The notes: generated by a model from the letters alone, not told the origin. A stretch of 19,910 bases of DNA from Ruminococcus sp. UBA6407 (GCA_002438605.1 DJPR01000009.1:2617-22526); one strand, 5' to 3'. Positions 8,318-15,285 are shown, numbered from the stretch's first letter. Made by a program: numbers and translations.

Positions 8318-9277
8318 ATGAAAAAAGTTAATGTTGTGCTTGGCACCATGACATTCGGAGAATCCGTATTTGCTCCGAATGTCAGTGAATTTATAAATAC
8401 GTTCTTGAACATGGGATATTCTGATTTTGATACAGCGTATGTATATAACGAAGGAAACTGTGAAAAATTGCTTGGAGATGTGCTTCCTGAATTAAAATGT
8501 AATTATACGATTGCATCAAAGGTAAATCCTCGCATTACCGGAAAACTTGACGCAGATGCTGCGTATAAGCAGGTTAATGAATCTCTTGAAAGACTCGGTG
8601 TAGATTGTGTGGACATTGAATATCTGCATTTTCCTGACCCTGCAACTCCTGTTGAATCGGTTCTTGAAGCTATGTCTGATTTACACAATAAAGGAAAATT
8701 CAAAGAACTTGGTCTTTCAAATTTTCCGGCATGGATGGTCGCAGATGTTTGGCATCTTTGTGATAAAAATGGTTGGGTGAAACCGACTGTCTTTGAAGGA
8801 ATATATAATCCCTTGACCAGAAAAGCTGAAATCGAACTAAATGCTTGTTTGAATCATTTTGGTATGCGCTTTTATGCATACAATCCAATGGCTGGCGGTC
8901 TTTTGACTGGACGTTATGGTAAATTTGAAGATGCTCCGACTGATGGAAGATTCACGCACAGACCAAATTATCAGAATCGCTATTGGAAAAAAAGTTTCTT
9001 CGATGCAGTCGATTTAATAAAAACAGCCTGTGCAGAACATGGAATAACAATAATTGATGCAACTTATCGCTGGCTTGCTTATCATTCAATGTTAAATGCG
9101 GAACGTGGTGATGCAATTATTATCGGAGCATCAAAATTGAATCACCTGAAACAAAATGTGAATGCAATTGAATCAGGTCCGCTGCCGGATGATATTCTTA
9201 ATGTTTTTGAACAGGCATGGAATATTACAAAAGCAGACAGTCCGGAATACTTTACATTATATAAAGCAAAGAAATAA
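8318..9277 (+). CDS. Aldo/keto reductase (AKR7-like)
   Basis: This is an NAD(P)H-dependent reductase of aldehydes or ketones in the cytoplasm. The 319-residue protein shows the full AKR tetrad: Asp38 and Tyr43 in DTAYVY (38-43), Lys68 in ASKVN, and His104 in EYLHFPD. LGTMTFGE near the N-terminus, LGLSNFPAW and YAYNPMAGGLLTGRY resemble the aflatoxin-aldehyde/succinic-semialdehyde reductase branch. The 9-base gap to the next gene, a ThDP decarboxylase that would release an aldehyde, suggests that the two act in sequence: decarboxylation, then reduction to an alcohol. The preceding gene ends 14 bases upstream, with AAAGGGG as ribosome site. The product identity is inferred only. Confidence 0.88.
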   Translation: MKKVNVVLGTMTFGESVFAPNVSEFINTFLNMGYSDFDTAYVYNEGNCEKLLGDVLPELKCNYTIASKVNPRITGKLDADAAYKQVNESLERLGVDCVDIEYLHFPDPATPVESVLEAMSDLHNKGKFKELGLSNFPAWMVADVWHLCDKNGWVKPTVFEGIYNPLTRKAEIELNACLNHFGMRFYAYNPMAGGLLTGRYGKFEDAPTDGRFTHRPNYQNRYWKKSFFDAVDLIKTACAEHGITIIDATYRWLAYHSMLNAERGDAIIIGASKLNHLKQNVNAIESGPLPDDILNVFEQAWNITKADSPEYFTLYKAKK

Positions 9278-9286
9278 GGAGGAAGC

Positions 9287-10423
9287 ATGTTAAATCAAAA
9301 ACAAGTATTTGAAATACTGGCTCAGCACGGTGTTACTTTTTTTACCGGTGTGCCGGATTCTTATCTTAATGGTTTTTGCAATTATGCACTTGCCAATTTT
9401 CCGGAGCAAAACATTATTGCTGCCAATGAGGGAAATGCAGTTGGTATAGCCTCCGGTCATTATTTTGCAACCGAAGAAATACCACTGGTATATATGCAGA
9501 ATAGTGGAATGGGCAATGTAATTAATCCGTTGGCAAGTCTTGTTGATAAAGATGTTTATGCTGTACCTATGCTGCTGTTAATTGGTTGGCGTGGACAAGG
9601 CAATACAGAGCCGAACCATCCGCAGCACAAATTGCAGGGTGAAATTACACCTGGTTTGTTGGATGTAATGCACATCCCGTACAGTATTCTTACAGATGAC
9701 GATGCGGATTTTAAATCTGTTATTGAAAAGGCGGCAGCATATTGCAGAAAATCTCGTCAACCATATGCCTTAATTGCTCCAAAAGGAGTTATGGCAGCTT
9801 CAGAAAAGGCAAATAATGTTGACGCAGTCTATCCTATGAGCCGTGAGGAAGCAATTGAGGTCATTCTGGACGCTATGCCTGCAGATACAATTTATTCAGC
9901 AACAACAGGAAGAGCGACAAGAGAATTATTTTTCCTTCGTGAGCGTCGAAATGAAACAAAGTCACATGATTTTCTGAATGTTGGTTCAATGGGACATGCA
10001 TCTTCTGTATCACTTGGAATTGCTATGGAACAGCCTAAGCGTAATGTTGTTTGTTTGGATGGAGATTCAGCCTGCATTATGCATATGGGAGCAATGACAA
10101 TGGTTAGCAAAGTTAATGTTCCTAATTTCATGCATATTGTACTCAATAACGGTGCACATGAATCTGTTGGCGGTCAGCCGTCTGCCGGACATAAGCTTGA
10201 TTTTACCAAAATTGCAGAAGCTTGTGGCTATGCGACTGTTGGAAAGGCTGTCGAAAGTGAAACAGAACTGATTGAAGCAGTTAATCAGCTAAAGAATTGT
10301 GGTAAAGCATCATTTATTGATTGTCGCATTCACAAGGGCTTGAACAGCAAACTTCCGCCAATTATATTTGACCACAGAGATGCAATTGACAGCTTTATTG
10401 CTGATTTGAATGGAAAGGATTGA
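9287..10423 (+). CDS. Thiamin-diphosphate decarboxylase, phosphonopyruvate decarboxylase-like
   Basis: Known relatives convert phosphonopyruvate to phosphonoacetaldehyde, or sulfopyruvate to sulfoacetaldehyde. The 378-residue protein has an N-terminal pyrimidine-binding domain with GVPDSYL (21-27) and Glu48 in ANEGNAVGIA, the expected cofactor-activating glutamate. WRGQGNTEPNHPQHKLQGEIT (101-121) follows. The C-terminal domain has the ThDP motif, GDS (259-261) to NN (287-288), and then GAHESVGGQPSAG (289-301), a strong signature of phosphonopyruvate decarboxylases. A perfect AGGAGG lies at 9277-9282. No PEP mutase, the enzyme that makes phosphonopyruvate, is encoded in the window. Either it lies elsewhere or this enzyme acts on another 3-substituted pyruvate. 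The AKR gene just upstream would reduce its aldehyde product. Confidence 0.87.
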   Translation: MLNQKQVFEILAQHGVTFFTGVPDSYLNGFCNYALANFPEQNIIAANEGNAVGIASGHYFATEEIPLVYMQNSGMGNVINPLASLVDKDVYAVPMLLLIGWRGQGNTEPNHPQHKLQGEITPGLLDVMHIPYSILTDDDADFKSVIEKAAAYCRKSRQPYALIAPKGVMAASEKANNVDAVYPMSREEAIEVILDAMPADTIYSATTGRATRELFFLRERRNETKSHDFLNVGSMGHASSVSLGIAMEQPKRNVVCLDGDSACIMHMGAMTMVSKVNVPNFMHIVLNNGAHESVGGQPSAGHKLDFTKIAEACGYATVGKAVESETELIEAVNQLKNCGKASFIDCRIHKGLNSKLPPIIFDHRDAIDSFIADLNGKD

Positions 10424-10428
10424 ATAAA

Positions 10429-11331
10429 ATGAACAGTATGGATAAAACAAGAGAGTTTCTGAAATCAATTGGCATGCCTAGTGGAGATGCCTATAATATG
10501 CCCACTTCTGAAAAGCGTTTCAAAGATGGAGGACAGTATCGTTTTGAGGTGCCTGGAATTCAGGGTCCGAAGGTTATGAAAGCATTGCTGGAAGCAATGG
10601 ACGGCTATGGTCTGTACCTTCACAGAGTTACACAGACTCAGGGAATTATGCGTTTGACTGATGAGGAAATCAGCAAGATGGTTGAACTTGCACATCAGTG
10701 GCAGACAGACCTGATTCTTGCAGTTGGTCCACGTGCCACAACTGATACTTCTGCATCTGTACATACAGAAGAAGGGGTGAGAATGGGTTATCGTCTGCGT
10801 GGACAAGAACAAATCATTCGTGCAATTGAGGATGTAAAGCGTGCTGCAAGACTTGGCTGCCGCGGTTTTCTCGTTTATGATGAGGGATGCCTTTGGGCAT
10901 TGAATGAGATGCGCAAGGCTGGAGAGATTCCGGCTGATTGCCATTTTAAGATTTCTGCTCATGCAGGTCATGGTAACCCATGCTCTGCAAAGCTACTTGA
11001 ACTGAACGGTGCAGATTCTATTAATCCTGTTCGTGATATTCAGCTTCCGATGCTTGCTGCAATGCGTCAGGCGGTGGATTGTCCGATTGACATTCATACA
11101 GAAAATCCTAAGTCTACAGGCGGATTTATTCGTCATTACGAAGTGCCTGAAATGATTCGTGTTGCTGCACCTATTTATCTGAAAACAGGCGGTTCTGTAG
11201 CTGCAACACACAGTTGGGACAGTACTGAAGATGATGCAAGAAAGCGTGCAAAGCAGTGCAGCCTTGTTAAGCGTATGATAGATGAATATTACCCTGAGGC
11301 AGTTTGGTCACCAAAGGGCAGTCTTATATAA
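10429..11331 (+). CDS. Barrel-like enzyme of unassigned function, distantly like U32-family proteins
   Basis: This protein of about 300 residues has alternating hydrophobic strands and amphipathic helices consistent with a TIM barrel: FEVPGIQGPK (39-48), LYLHRVTQTQGIM (62-74), DLILAVGPRAT (94-104), GCRGFLVYDEG (143-153), HFKISAHAGHGNP (172-184), DCPIDIHTENP (217-227) and IYLKTGG near 250. I recall similar proteins labelled U32 peptidase in databases, but the U32 signature (E-x-F-x2-G-[SA]-x-C...) is absent, so proteolysis should not be assumed. Conserved-looking Asp, Glu and His residues at strand ends (DEG, HTENP, HAGHGNP) suggest a metal-binding or acid-base active site. ATG 10429 is chosen because AAAGGA (10414-10419) is about 10 bases upstream. 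It starts 5 bases after the decarboxylase stop, so the two are probably co-translated. Confidence 0.7.
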   Translation: MNSMDKTREFLKSIGMPSGDAYNMPTSEKRFKDGGQYRFEVPGIQGPKVMKALLEAMDGYGLYLHRVTQTQGIMRLTDEEISKMVELAHQWQTDLILAVGPRATTDTSASVHTEEGVRMGYRLRGQEQIIRAIEDVKRAARLGCRGFLVYDEGCLWALNEMRKAGEIPADCHFKISAHAGHGNPCSAKLLELNGADSINPVRDIQLPMLAAMRQAVDCPIDIHTENPKSTGGFIRHYEVPEMIRVAAPIYLKTGGSVAATHSWDSTEDDARKRAKQCSLVKRMIDEYYPEAVWSPKGSLI

Positions 11332-11356
11332 TTTATTGGAAGGAAGTTTTGTTTTC

Positions 11357-12502
11357 GTGAGACATCATATGTATAATCCGGACTTTCCGTTTGTTATTGC
11401 GCCGGAGAGCTTTAATAAATACACAGACAGAGAACTCTTGCAATATTGCCTTGGTGCTACTATGTATATGCCTGGGTTTAAGGATTTTACACCTAAAATT
11501 CTTAGTAATGCAATGCCGGGGTTAACAACAATAGTCCTTTGCTTTGAGGACGCATGTCCGGAAGAACGTGTCCCTGAAGCAATGGAAAATGTTCATAATC
11601 TTTTGGATACTGTTACAAGTGCTGTAGATGACGGAAAGCTTGATGCTGATAATGTTCCGCTGATTTTTGTACGAATTAGAAATCTTGAACAGTTCAAAGC
11701 ATTTGGTGAAGGTTTGACAAAACATCAGGTGCGTTCACTTTGCGGTATTAACTTTCCGAAATTCAATGCTGAAAACGGATATGAATATTATGCATATCTT
11801 CGTGATTTAAATGATAGATTTGGAGAAATCATATATGGTATGCCGATAATAGAAGACCCAGAGGTTGCATATAAAGAAAGCCGAATGACTGAGCTTATGG
11901 GAATCAAGAAAATCCTTGATAAGTATCATGAACTTGTATTGCAGGTTCGTGTCGGCGGTACGGACTTTTCGTCAGTGTTTGGTGTACGCCGTGGTGTAGA
12001 TTATTCTCTGTATGATATCATGACTGTACGTGAATGTTTAAGTGATATTATCAATGTCTGCGGCAGAAATAATGATTATGTCATTTCTGGTCCTGTATGG
12101 GAGTATTTCCGTGCACCAAAGGAGCTTATGTTTGAAGAACTGCCGAAACATGGAATAGAAGATTATCTTATGCGCAGGAAACCTCTTGTTAATAATGAAA
12201 TTGATGGCTTGCTGCGAGAGGTTATTCTTGATAAGGCGAATGGATTTATCGGAAGAACGGTTATTCATCCGACTCATGTTAAATTTGTTAATGCAATGAT
12301 GGCAGTAACAAAAGAAGAATATGATGACGCTAGTCAGATTATCGGAACCGGCGGAGGCGTTGTTAAGGGTTCCAGCGGAAATAAAATGAACGAGATTAAA
12401 CCACATACGAATTGGGCAAAAAAAACTATGAATCGTGCCAGAGCATTTGGTGTAATTGAAAATGAAGGCGCATATGTAAAGTTATTTGCGGTTAATGAAT
12501 AA
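11357..12502 (+). CDS. HpcH/HpaI aldolase / citrate lyase beta (CitE-like) protein
   Basis: CitE-like lyases make or break C-C bonds next to carboxylates or CoA thioesters using a divalent metal. Motifs numbered from GTG 11357 are YMPG (37-40), CFEDA (62-66; Glu/Asp of the usual LEDA), RIRN (106-109), NFPK (132-135), MPIIEDPE (162-169), VGGTDFSS (199-206) and VIHPTH (302-307). At 381 residues it is about 80-90 longer than typical CitE. Its C-terminal segment (GNKMNEIKPHTNWA, 341-354) resembles the longer family found with tellurite-resistance (Ter) biosynthetic operons. The frame opens at ATG 11282, inside the previous gene, but AGGAAG (11341-11346) points to GTG 11357, with ATG 11369 as an alternative. 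Acyl substrates are unknown. Confidence 0.85.
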   Translation: MRHHMYNPDFPFVIAPESFNKYTDRELLQYCLGATMYMPGFKDFTPKILSNAMPGLTTIVLCFEDACPEERVPEAMENVHNLLDTVTSAVDDGKLDADNVPLIFVRIRNLEQFKAFGEGLTKHQVRSLCGINFPKFNAENGYEYYAYLRDLNDRFGEIIYGMPIIEDPEVAYKESRMTELMGIKKILDKYHELVLQVRVGGTDFSSVFGVRRGVDYSLYDIMTVRECLSDIINVCGRNNDYVISGPVWEYFRAPKELMFEELPKHGIEDYLMRRKPLVNNEIDGLLREVILDKANGFIGRTVIHPTHVKFVNAMMAVTKEEYDDASQIIGTGGGVVKGSSGNKMNEIKPHTNWAKKTMNRARAFGVIENEGAYVKLFAVNE

Positions 12503-12516
12503 TTGGGGGCATACAT

Positions 12517-13026
12517 ATGGCAATTGAATTAAAAACTCCAATTTTGGATACGGATATTGATAAATTATCTGTTGGTGATACAGTGAGTATATCAGGTTAT
12601 ATTCTTTGTGGCAGAGATGCTGTTCTTCCGAAGGTGCTGAAAATGATTGAAGATGGTACTGTTAATCAATTAGGTGTTGATTTGCATGGACAGGTGATTT
12701 TCCATACTGCCGTCAGCCCTGCCGGTGTGGGTCCTACATCAAGCAATAAACTTGAAATTGAGAGCAGTATTGCACCACTTTCTGCAGCAGGTATCAAACT
12801 GCATCTTGGCAAGGGTGCACTTCATGCGGAAACTGTTGCAGAACTTGATAAATATAATGCAGTATATGCCGTTATTCCGCCAGTAACAGCACTTTTGGGT
12901 GCAAAAACAACAGAACAGCGTATAGTTGCGTTTCCGGAACTTGGTATGGAGGCTCTGCATTTGATTAAGGTTGATAAATATCCGGCAATCATCGGTGCGG
13001 CACACGGAAGGAGCATTTATGAGTAA
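12517..13026 (+). CDS. Fumarase/tartrate dehydratase beta-subunit-like protein (TtdB/FumA C-terminal type)
   Basis: This 169-residue protein matches the swivelling C-terminal domain of class I fumarases. It shows GDTVSISGYILCGRDA (20-35), VGPTSSNKLE (71-80), HLGKGA (96-101) and ELGMEA (141-146). Several usual active-site motifs are altered. GRDA is not followed by the common AH. The Arg of the family's GPTTxxRM appears as Lys77. The GGAAAL motif is PPVTAL (121-126), and the terminal D-x2-GN pattern is AAHGRS (161-166). The fold is therefore clear, but the substrate may differ from fumarate or tartrate. It precedes and overlaps the alpha gene by 8 bases, the reverse of the usual alpha-beta order. 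GGGGGC, about 6 bases before the ATG, is a ribosome site. Confidence 0.87.
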   Translation: MAIELKTPILDTDIDKLSVGDTVSISGYILCGRDAVLPKVLKMIEDGTVNQLGVDLHGQVIFHTAVSPAGVGPTSSNKLEIESSIAPLSAAGIKLHLGKGALHAETVAELDKYNAVYAVIPPVTALLGAKTTEQRIVAFPELGMEALHLIKVDKYPAIIGAAHGRSIYE

Positions 13027-13882
13027 GAGTTTTGAAGAAATTGCGGCACTTGTAAGAGATACACTTGTGGAGGCAGGTTCGACATTTCGTCAGGATAAAA
13101 AGGACGCATATAAGCGTGCCATAGCTAATGAAACAGATGCAAAGGCAAAATGGGTTCTTGAAACCGTTCTCGAAAATGCAGAAGCAGCTGAACATAATCA
13201 CAGTCCGCTTTGTGATGATACCGGTATTCCGCATATTGTATTGGAAATTGGCGAGGACACCGCTATCACAGGCAAAACTTTGGATGCAATCAAGGAGGGC
13301 GTTAAAGATGGGCTTCGTAAGCTTCCGGGCAGACCTATGGGCATCATGGGTGATGACAGCCATAGAATCGACCAGTCCGGTGGTTTGAATCCTGACAGTG
13401 CAGGTGTAGAGCCTGCACCGATTCTTATTCGCAGATGCAAGGATAATGTTCTTAGATTGCATATTCTTATGTTTGGCGGTGGACCTGCAATTCGTGCAAA
13501 GACATACAGAGTATTCCATAAGCACAACACACAGGTAGTTCTTGATGAAATAGTAAGCTGGGCGACTGAAAGCGTAAAACAGCTTGGCTGCTCACCTTGT
13601 ACACTTGCCGTTGGTGTTGGACGTTCTCACTTTGAAGCAACTTCAATGATGCTGCAGGCTCAGGTTGACGGAAATTATAATATTCAATCCGAAATGGAGC
13701 AGGAGATTACAAAACGTGTGAATGAAGCTGATATAGGTCCATTAGGACTTGGTGGGAAAACAAGTGTTATTGCCACATTTATGAAAGTTGGACCGCAGCG
13801 TGCAAGTGGGGTAAGAATTGTATGTGTGAGACCAACTTGCTGTTTTGAGCCAAGAATTGCAACTATAGATTTAATAGATTAA
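13019..13882 (+). CDS. Fe-S hydro-lyase alpha subunit (fumarase class I / TtdA-like)
   Basis: This catalytic subunit reversibly adds or removes water across a dicarboxylate double bond using a [4Fe-4S] cluster. The 287-residue protein keeps candidate ligands Cys65 in PLCDDTG (63-69), Cys191 in LGCSPCTLAVGVGR (189-202) and Cys274/275 in RPTCCFEP (271-278), spaced as in TtdA-type subunits. GPLGLGGKTSV (240-250) is another family hallmark. The frame is open from 12971, but GGAAGGAG just before ATG 13019 decides the start, which overlaps the beta gene by 8 bases and suggests translational coupling. It is the last gene of the operon. Because the beta subunit has altered active-site residues, the true substrate is likely a related di- or tricarboxylate rather than fumarate. 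Confidence 0.9.
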   Translation: MSKSFEEIAALVRDTLVEAGSTFRQDKKDAYKRAIANETDAKAKWVLETVLENAEAAEHNHSPLCDDTGIPHIVLEIGEDTAITGKTLDAIKEGVKDGLRKLPGRPMGIMGDDSHRIDQSGGLNPDSAGVEPAPILIRRCKDNVLRLHILMFGGGPAIRAKTYRVFHKHNTQVVLDEIVSWATESVKQLGCSPCTLAVGVGRSHFEATSMMLQAQVDGNYNIQSEMEQEITKRVNEADIGPLGLGGKTSVIATFMKVGPQRASGVRIVCVRPTCCFEPRIATIDLID

Positions 13883-14059
13883 GTCTATATAAATTATTTA
13901 ATCATGTAAATGAAAATATTGCTGCCGATGAAAAAAATGAGATCATTCACTGCTTGATTATCATGACGTTTGGTTTGAGGAGTATCTGTTTATTCCAAGG
14001 AGAAGTATATGATATTGTATCAGACGCGGATATGAGATGACAAGAAGAACGGTATAAAG
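13883..14059. other. Intergenic stretch, possible gene remnant
   Basis: No complete gene is seen. A frame on the + strand stays open from before 13883 to TGA at 14038-14040 (about 50 codons), with protein-like sequence such as NENIAADEKNEIIHCLIIM and then LFQGEVYDIVSDADMR. It has no proper start with a ribosome site except an internal ATG at 13963. It could be the worn tail of a lost gene or chance. No T-run terminator follows the operon here. Confidence 0.3.
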
Positions 14060-14100
14060 TTAAGGCAACACCACACAAAAATTGTGCGGTGTTGCCTTAA
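14060..14100. repeat. Near-perfect 19-bp palindromic repeat
   Basis: The left arm TTAAGGCAACACCACACAA (14060-14078) and right arm TTGTGCGGTGTTGCCTTAA (14082-14100) pair with one mismatch around an AAA loop. The right arm recurs at 17161-17179 (one difference) and inverted at 19888-19906 (two differences), so this is a dispersed element, such as a REP or MITE remnant. It may also end transcription of the upstream operon, but no T-run follows on either strand. Confidence 0.75.
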
Positions 14101-14156
14101 ATAAACTTTGATATTTACACATTAACGAAAAAATTTAACTAAACTCATAATTTGCC

Positions 14157-14185
14157 TTGACGATTTAAGAAAAAAAGGGTATAAT
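14157..14185 (+). promoter_or_regulatory. Strong sigma-A promoter of galE
   Basis: TTGACG (14157-14162) and TATAAT (14180-14185) are separated by exactly 17 bases, an almost ideal housekeeping promoter. Transcription would start near 14192, leaving a leader of about 23 nt that holds the AGGAGA ribosome site. galE is thus expressed independently of the upstream glycan operon. Confidence 0.8.
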
Positions 14186-14214
14186 AAAAGAAATCAGTTA
14201 TAACAGGAGAAAAA

Positions 14215-15234
14215 ATGAGCAATATTTTACTTGCCGGCGGAGCAGGATATATCGGTTCGCATACGGCTGTAGAACTTCTTAACAGCGGATACAGCGTTAT
14301 TGTAGCAGATAATTATTCAAACAGCTGTCCTGAAGCAATAAAAAGAGTTGAAAAAATAACAGGAAAGTCGGTTAAGACTTACGAACTCGACATAACAAAT
14401 TCAGACAAACTGGATAAGGTTTTTCAGGATAATAAAATTGACGCCGTAATCCATTTTGCAGGACTAAAGGCAGTCGGTGAATCTGTAATTGAACCCGTAA
14501 AATATTATCGGAATAATATTGATACAACATTAACACTGCTTGAAACAATGAAAAAGCATGATGTTAAAAATATTATTTTTTCGTCCAGTGCAACTGTTTA
14601 CGGTGCAGAAAACAGCGTTCCATATAAAGAGGACATGAAGCGTGGAACTTGTACCAATCCATATGGGTGGACCAAAGCCATGATGGAACAGATATTTGAG
14701 GATACTGCCAATGCTGACGGCAGACTTTCCGTTGTTATACTCAGATATTTTAATCCGATTGGTGCACATGATTCAGGGCTTATCGGTGAAGATCCGCAGG
14801 GAATACCTAATAACCTTATGCCATACATTTCACAGGTTGCAGTAGGAAAGCTTAAACAGCTCACTGTTTATGGGAATGATTATCCTACTCCTGACGGTAC
14901 CTGCCGCAGAGATTATATTCACGTTGTTGACCTAGCCAAAGGTCATGTAAAGGCAATTGAATATGTAATGCAAAATAGTGGTGTTGAAATTTTTAATCTG
15001 GGAACAGGCATACCATACAGCGTTACAGAAATTGTAACGGCATTTGAACGTGTGAACAATTTGAAAATCAACTATGTTTACGGCAAAAGGCGTGACGGTG
15101 ATTTGCCTGACTGTTATGCAAATGCTGATAAGGCATTGCAGGTTTTAGGCTGGAAAACTGAAAAATCTCTTGAGGATATGTGCAGAGATTCATGGAATTG
15201 GCAAAAAAATAATCCGGAAGGATATAGAATATAA
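14215..15234 (+). CDS. galE: UDP-glucose 4-epimerase
   Basis: This cytoplasmic NAD-dependent enzyme interconverts UDP-glucose and UDP-galactose, and in some family members the N-acetyl forms. The 339-residue protein is of standard length. It is an extended short-chain dehydrogenase with the Rossmann motif AGGAGYIGSH (7-16), SSSATVYG (123-130) with the catalytic Ser, and the YxxxK pair Tyr150-Lys154 in NPYGWTK. RYFNPIGAH, GTCRRDYIHVVDLA and the C-terminal NWQKNNPEGY are typical of GalE. The ATG has a good AGGAGA site about 4 bases upstream and its own promoter. It would supply galactose-type donors for the adjacent surface glycan. Assignment is firm. Confidence 0.97.
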   Translation: MSNILLAGGAGYIGSHTAVELLNSGYSVIVADNYSNSCPEAIKRVEKITGKSVKTYELDITNSDKLDKVFQDNKIDAVIHFAGLKAVGESVIEPVKYYRNNIDTTLTLLETMKKHDVKNIIFSSSATVYGAENSVPYKEDMKRGTCTNPYGWTKAMMEQIFEDTANADGRLSVVILRYFNPIGAHDSGLIGEDPQGIPNNLMPYISQVAVGKLKQLTVYGNDYPTPDGTCRRDYIHVVDLAKGHVKAIEYVMQNSGVEIFNLGTGIPYSVTEIVTAFERVNNLKINYVYGKRRDGDLPDCYANADKALQVLGWKTEKSLEDMCRDSWNWQKNNPEGYRI

Positions 15235-15240
15235 TAAATA

Positions 15241-15268
15241 AAAAGGCTCAGAGCAATCTGAGCTTTCT
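15241..15268 (+). terminator. Small intrinsic terminator between galE and glmS
   Basis: AAAA, then GCTCAGA (15246-15252), a GCAA tetraloop (15253-15256) and TCTGAGC (15257-15263), then TTTCTT form a 7-8 bp stem with a short U-rich tail. It begins 7 bases after the galE stop and ends before the glmS ribosome site. The short, interrupted tail suggests partial rather than complete termination, so some transcripts may read into glmS. Confidence 0.65.
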
Positions 15269-15285
15269 TAAAAAGGAGAAAAATT

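Noticed and set aside
10429..11331. Annotation as a functional U32 peptidase
   Set aside because: The U32 signature with its Gly-Cys pattern is missing and the gene sits among small-molecule enzymes.
10429..11331. This protein as the missing PEP mutase
   Set aside because: The isocitrate-lyase/PEP-mutase motifs I would expect near the substrate site are not visible. The idea is kept only as an item to test.
14060..14100. Calling the 19-bp palindrome a standard rho-independent terminator
   Set aside because: No T-run follows the stem on either strand, and the same arm recurs elsewhere, so it is better described as a repeat, although it may still end transcription.
15230..15235. TATAAT at the galE 3' end as a glmS promoter
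   Set aside because: No -35-like hexamer lies at 16-18 bases; the nearest, TTGGCA at 15198-15203, is 26 bases away, and the terminator would lie downstream of it.
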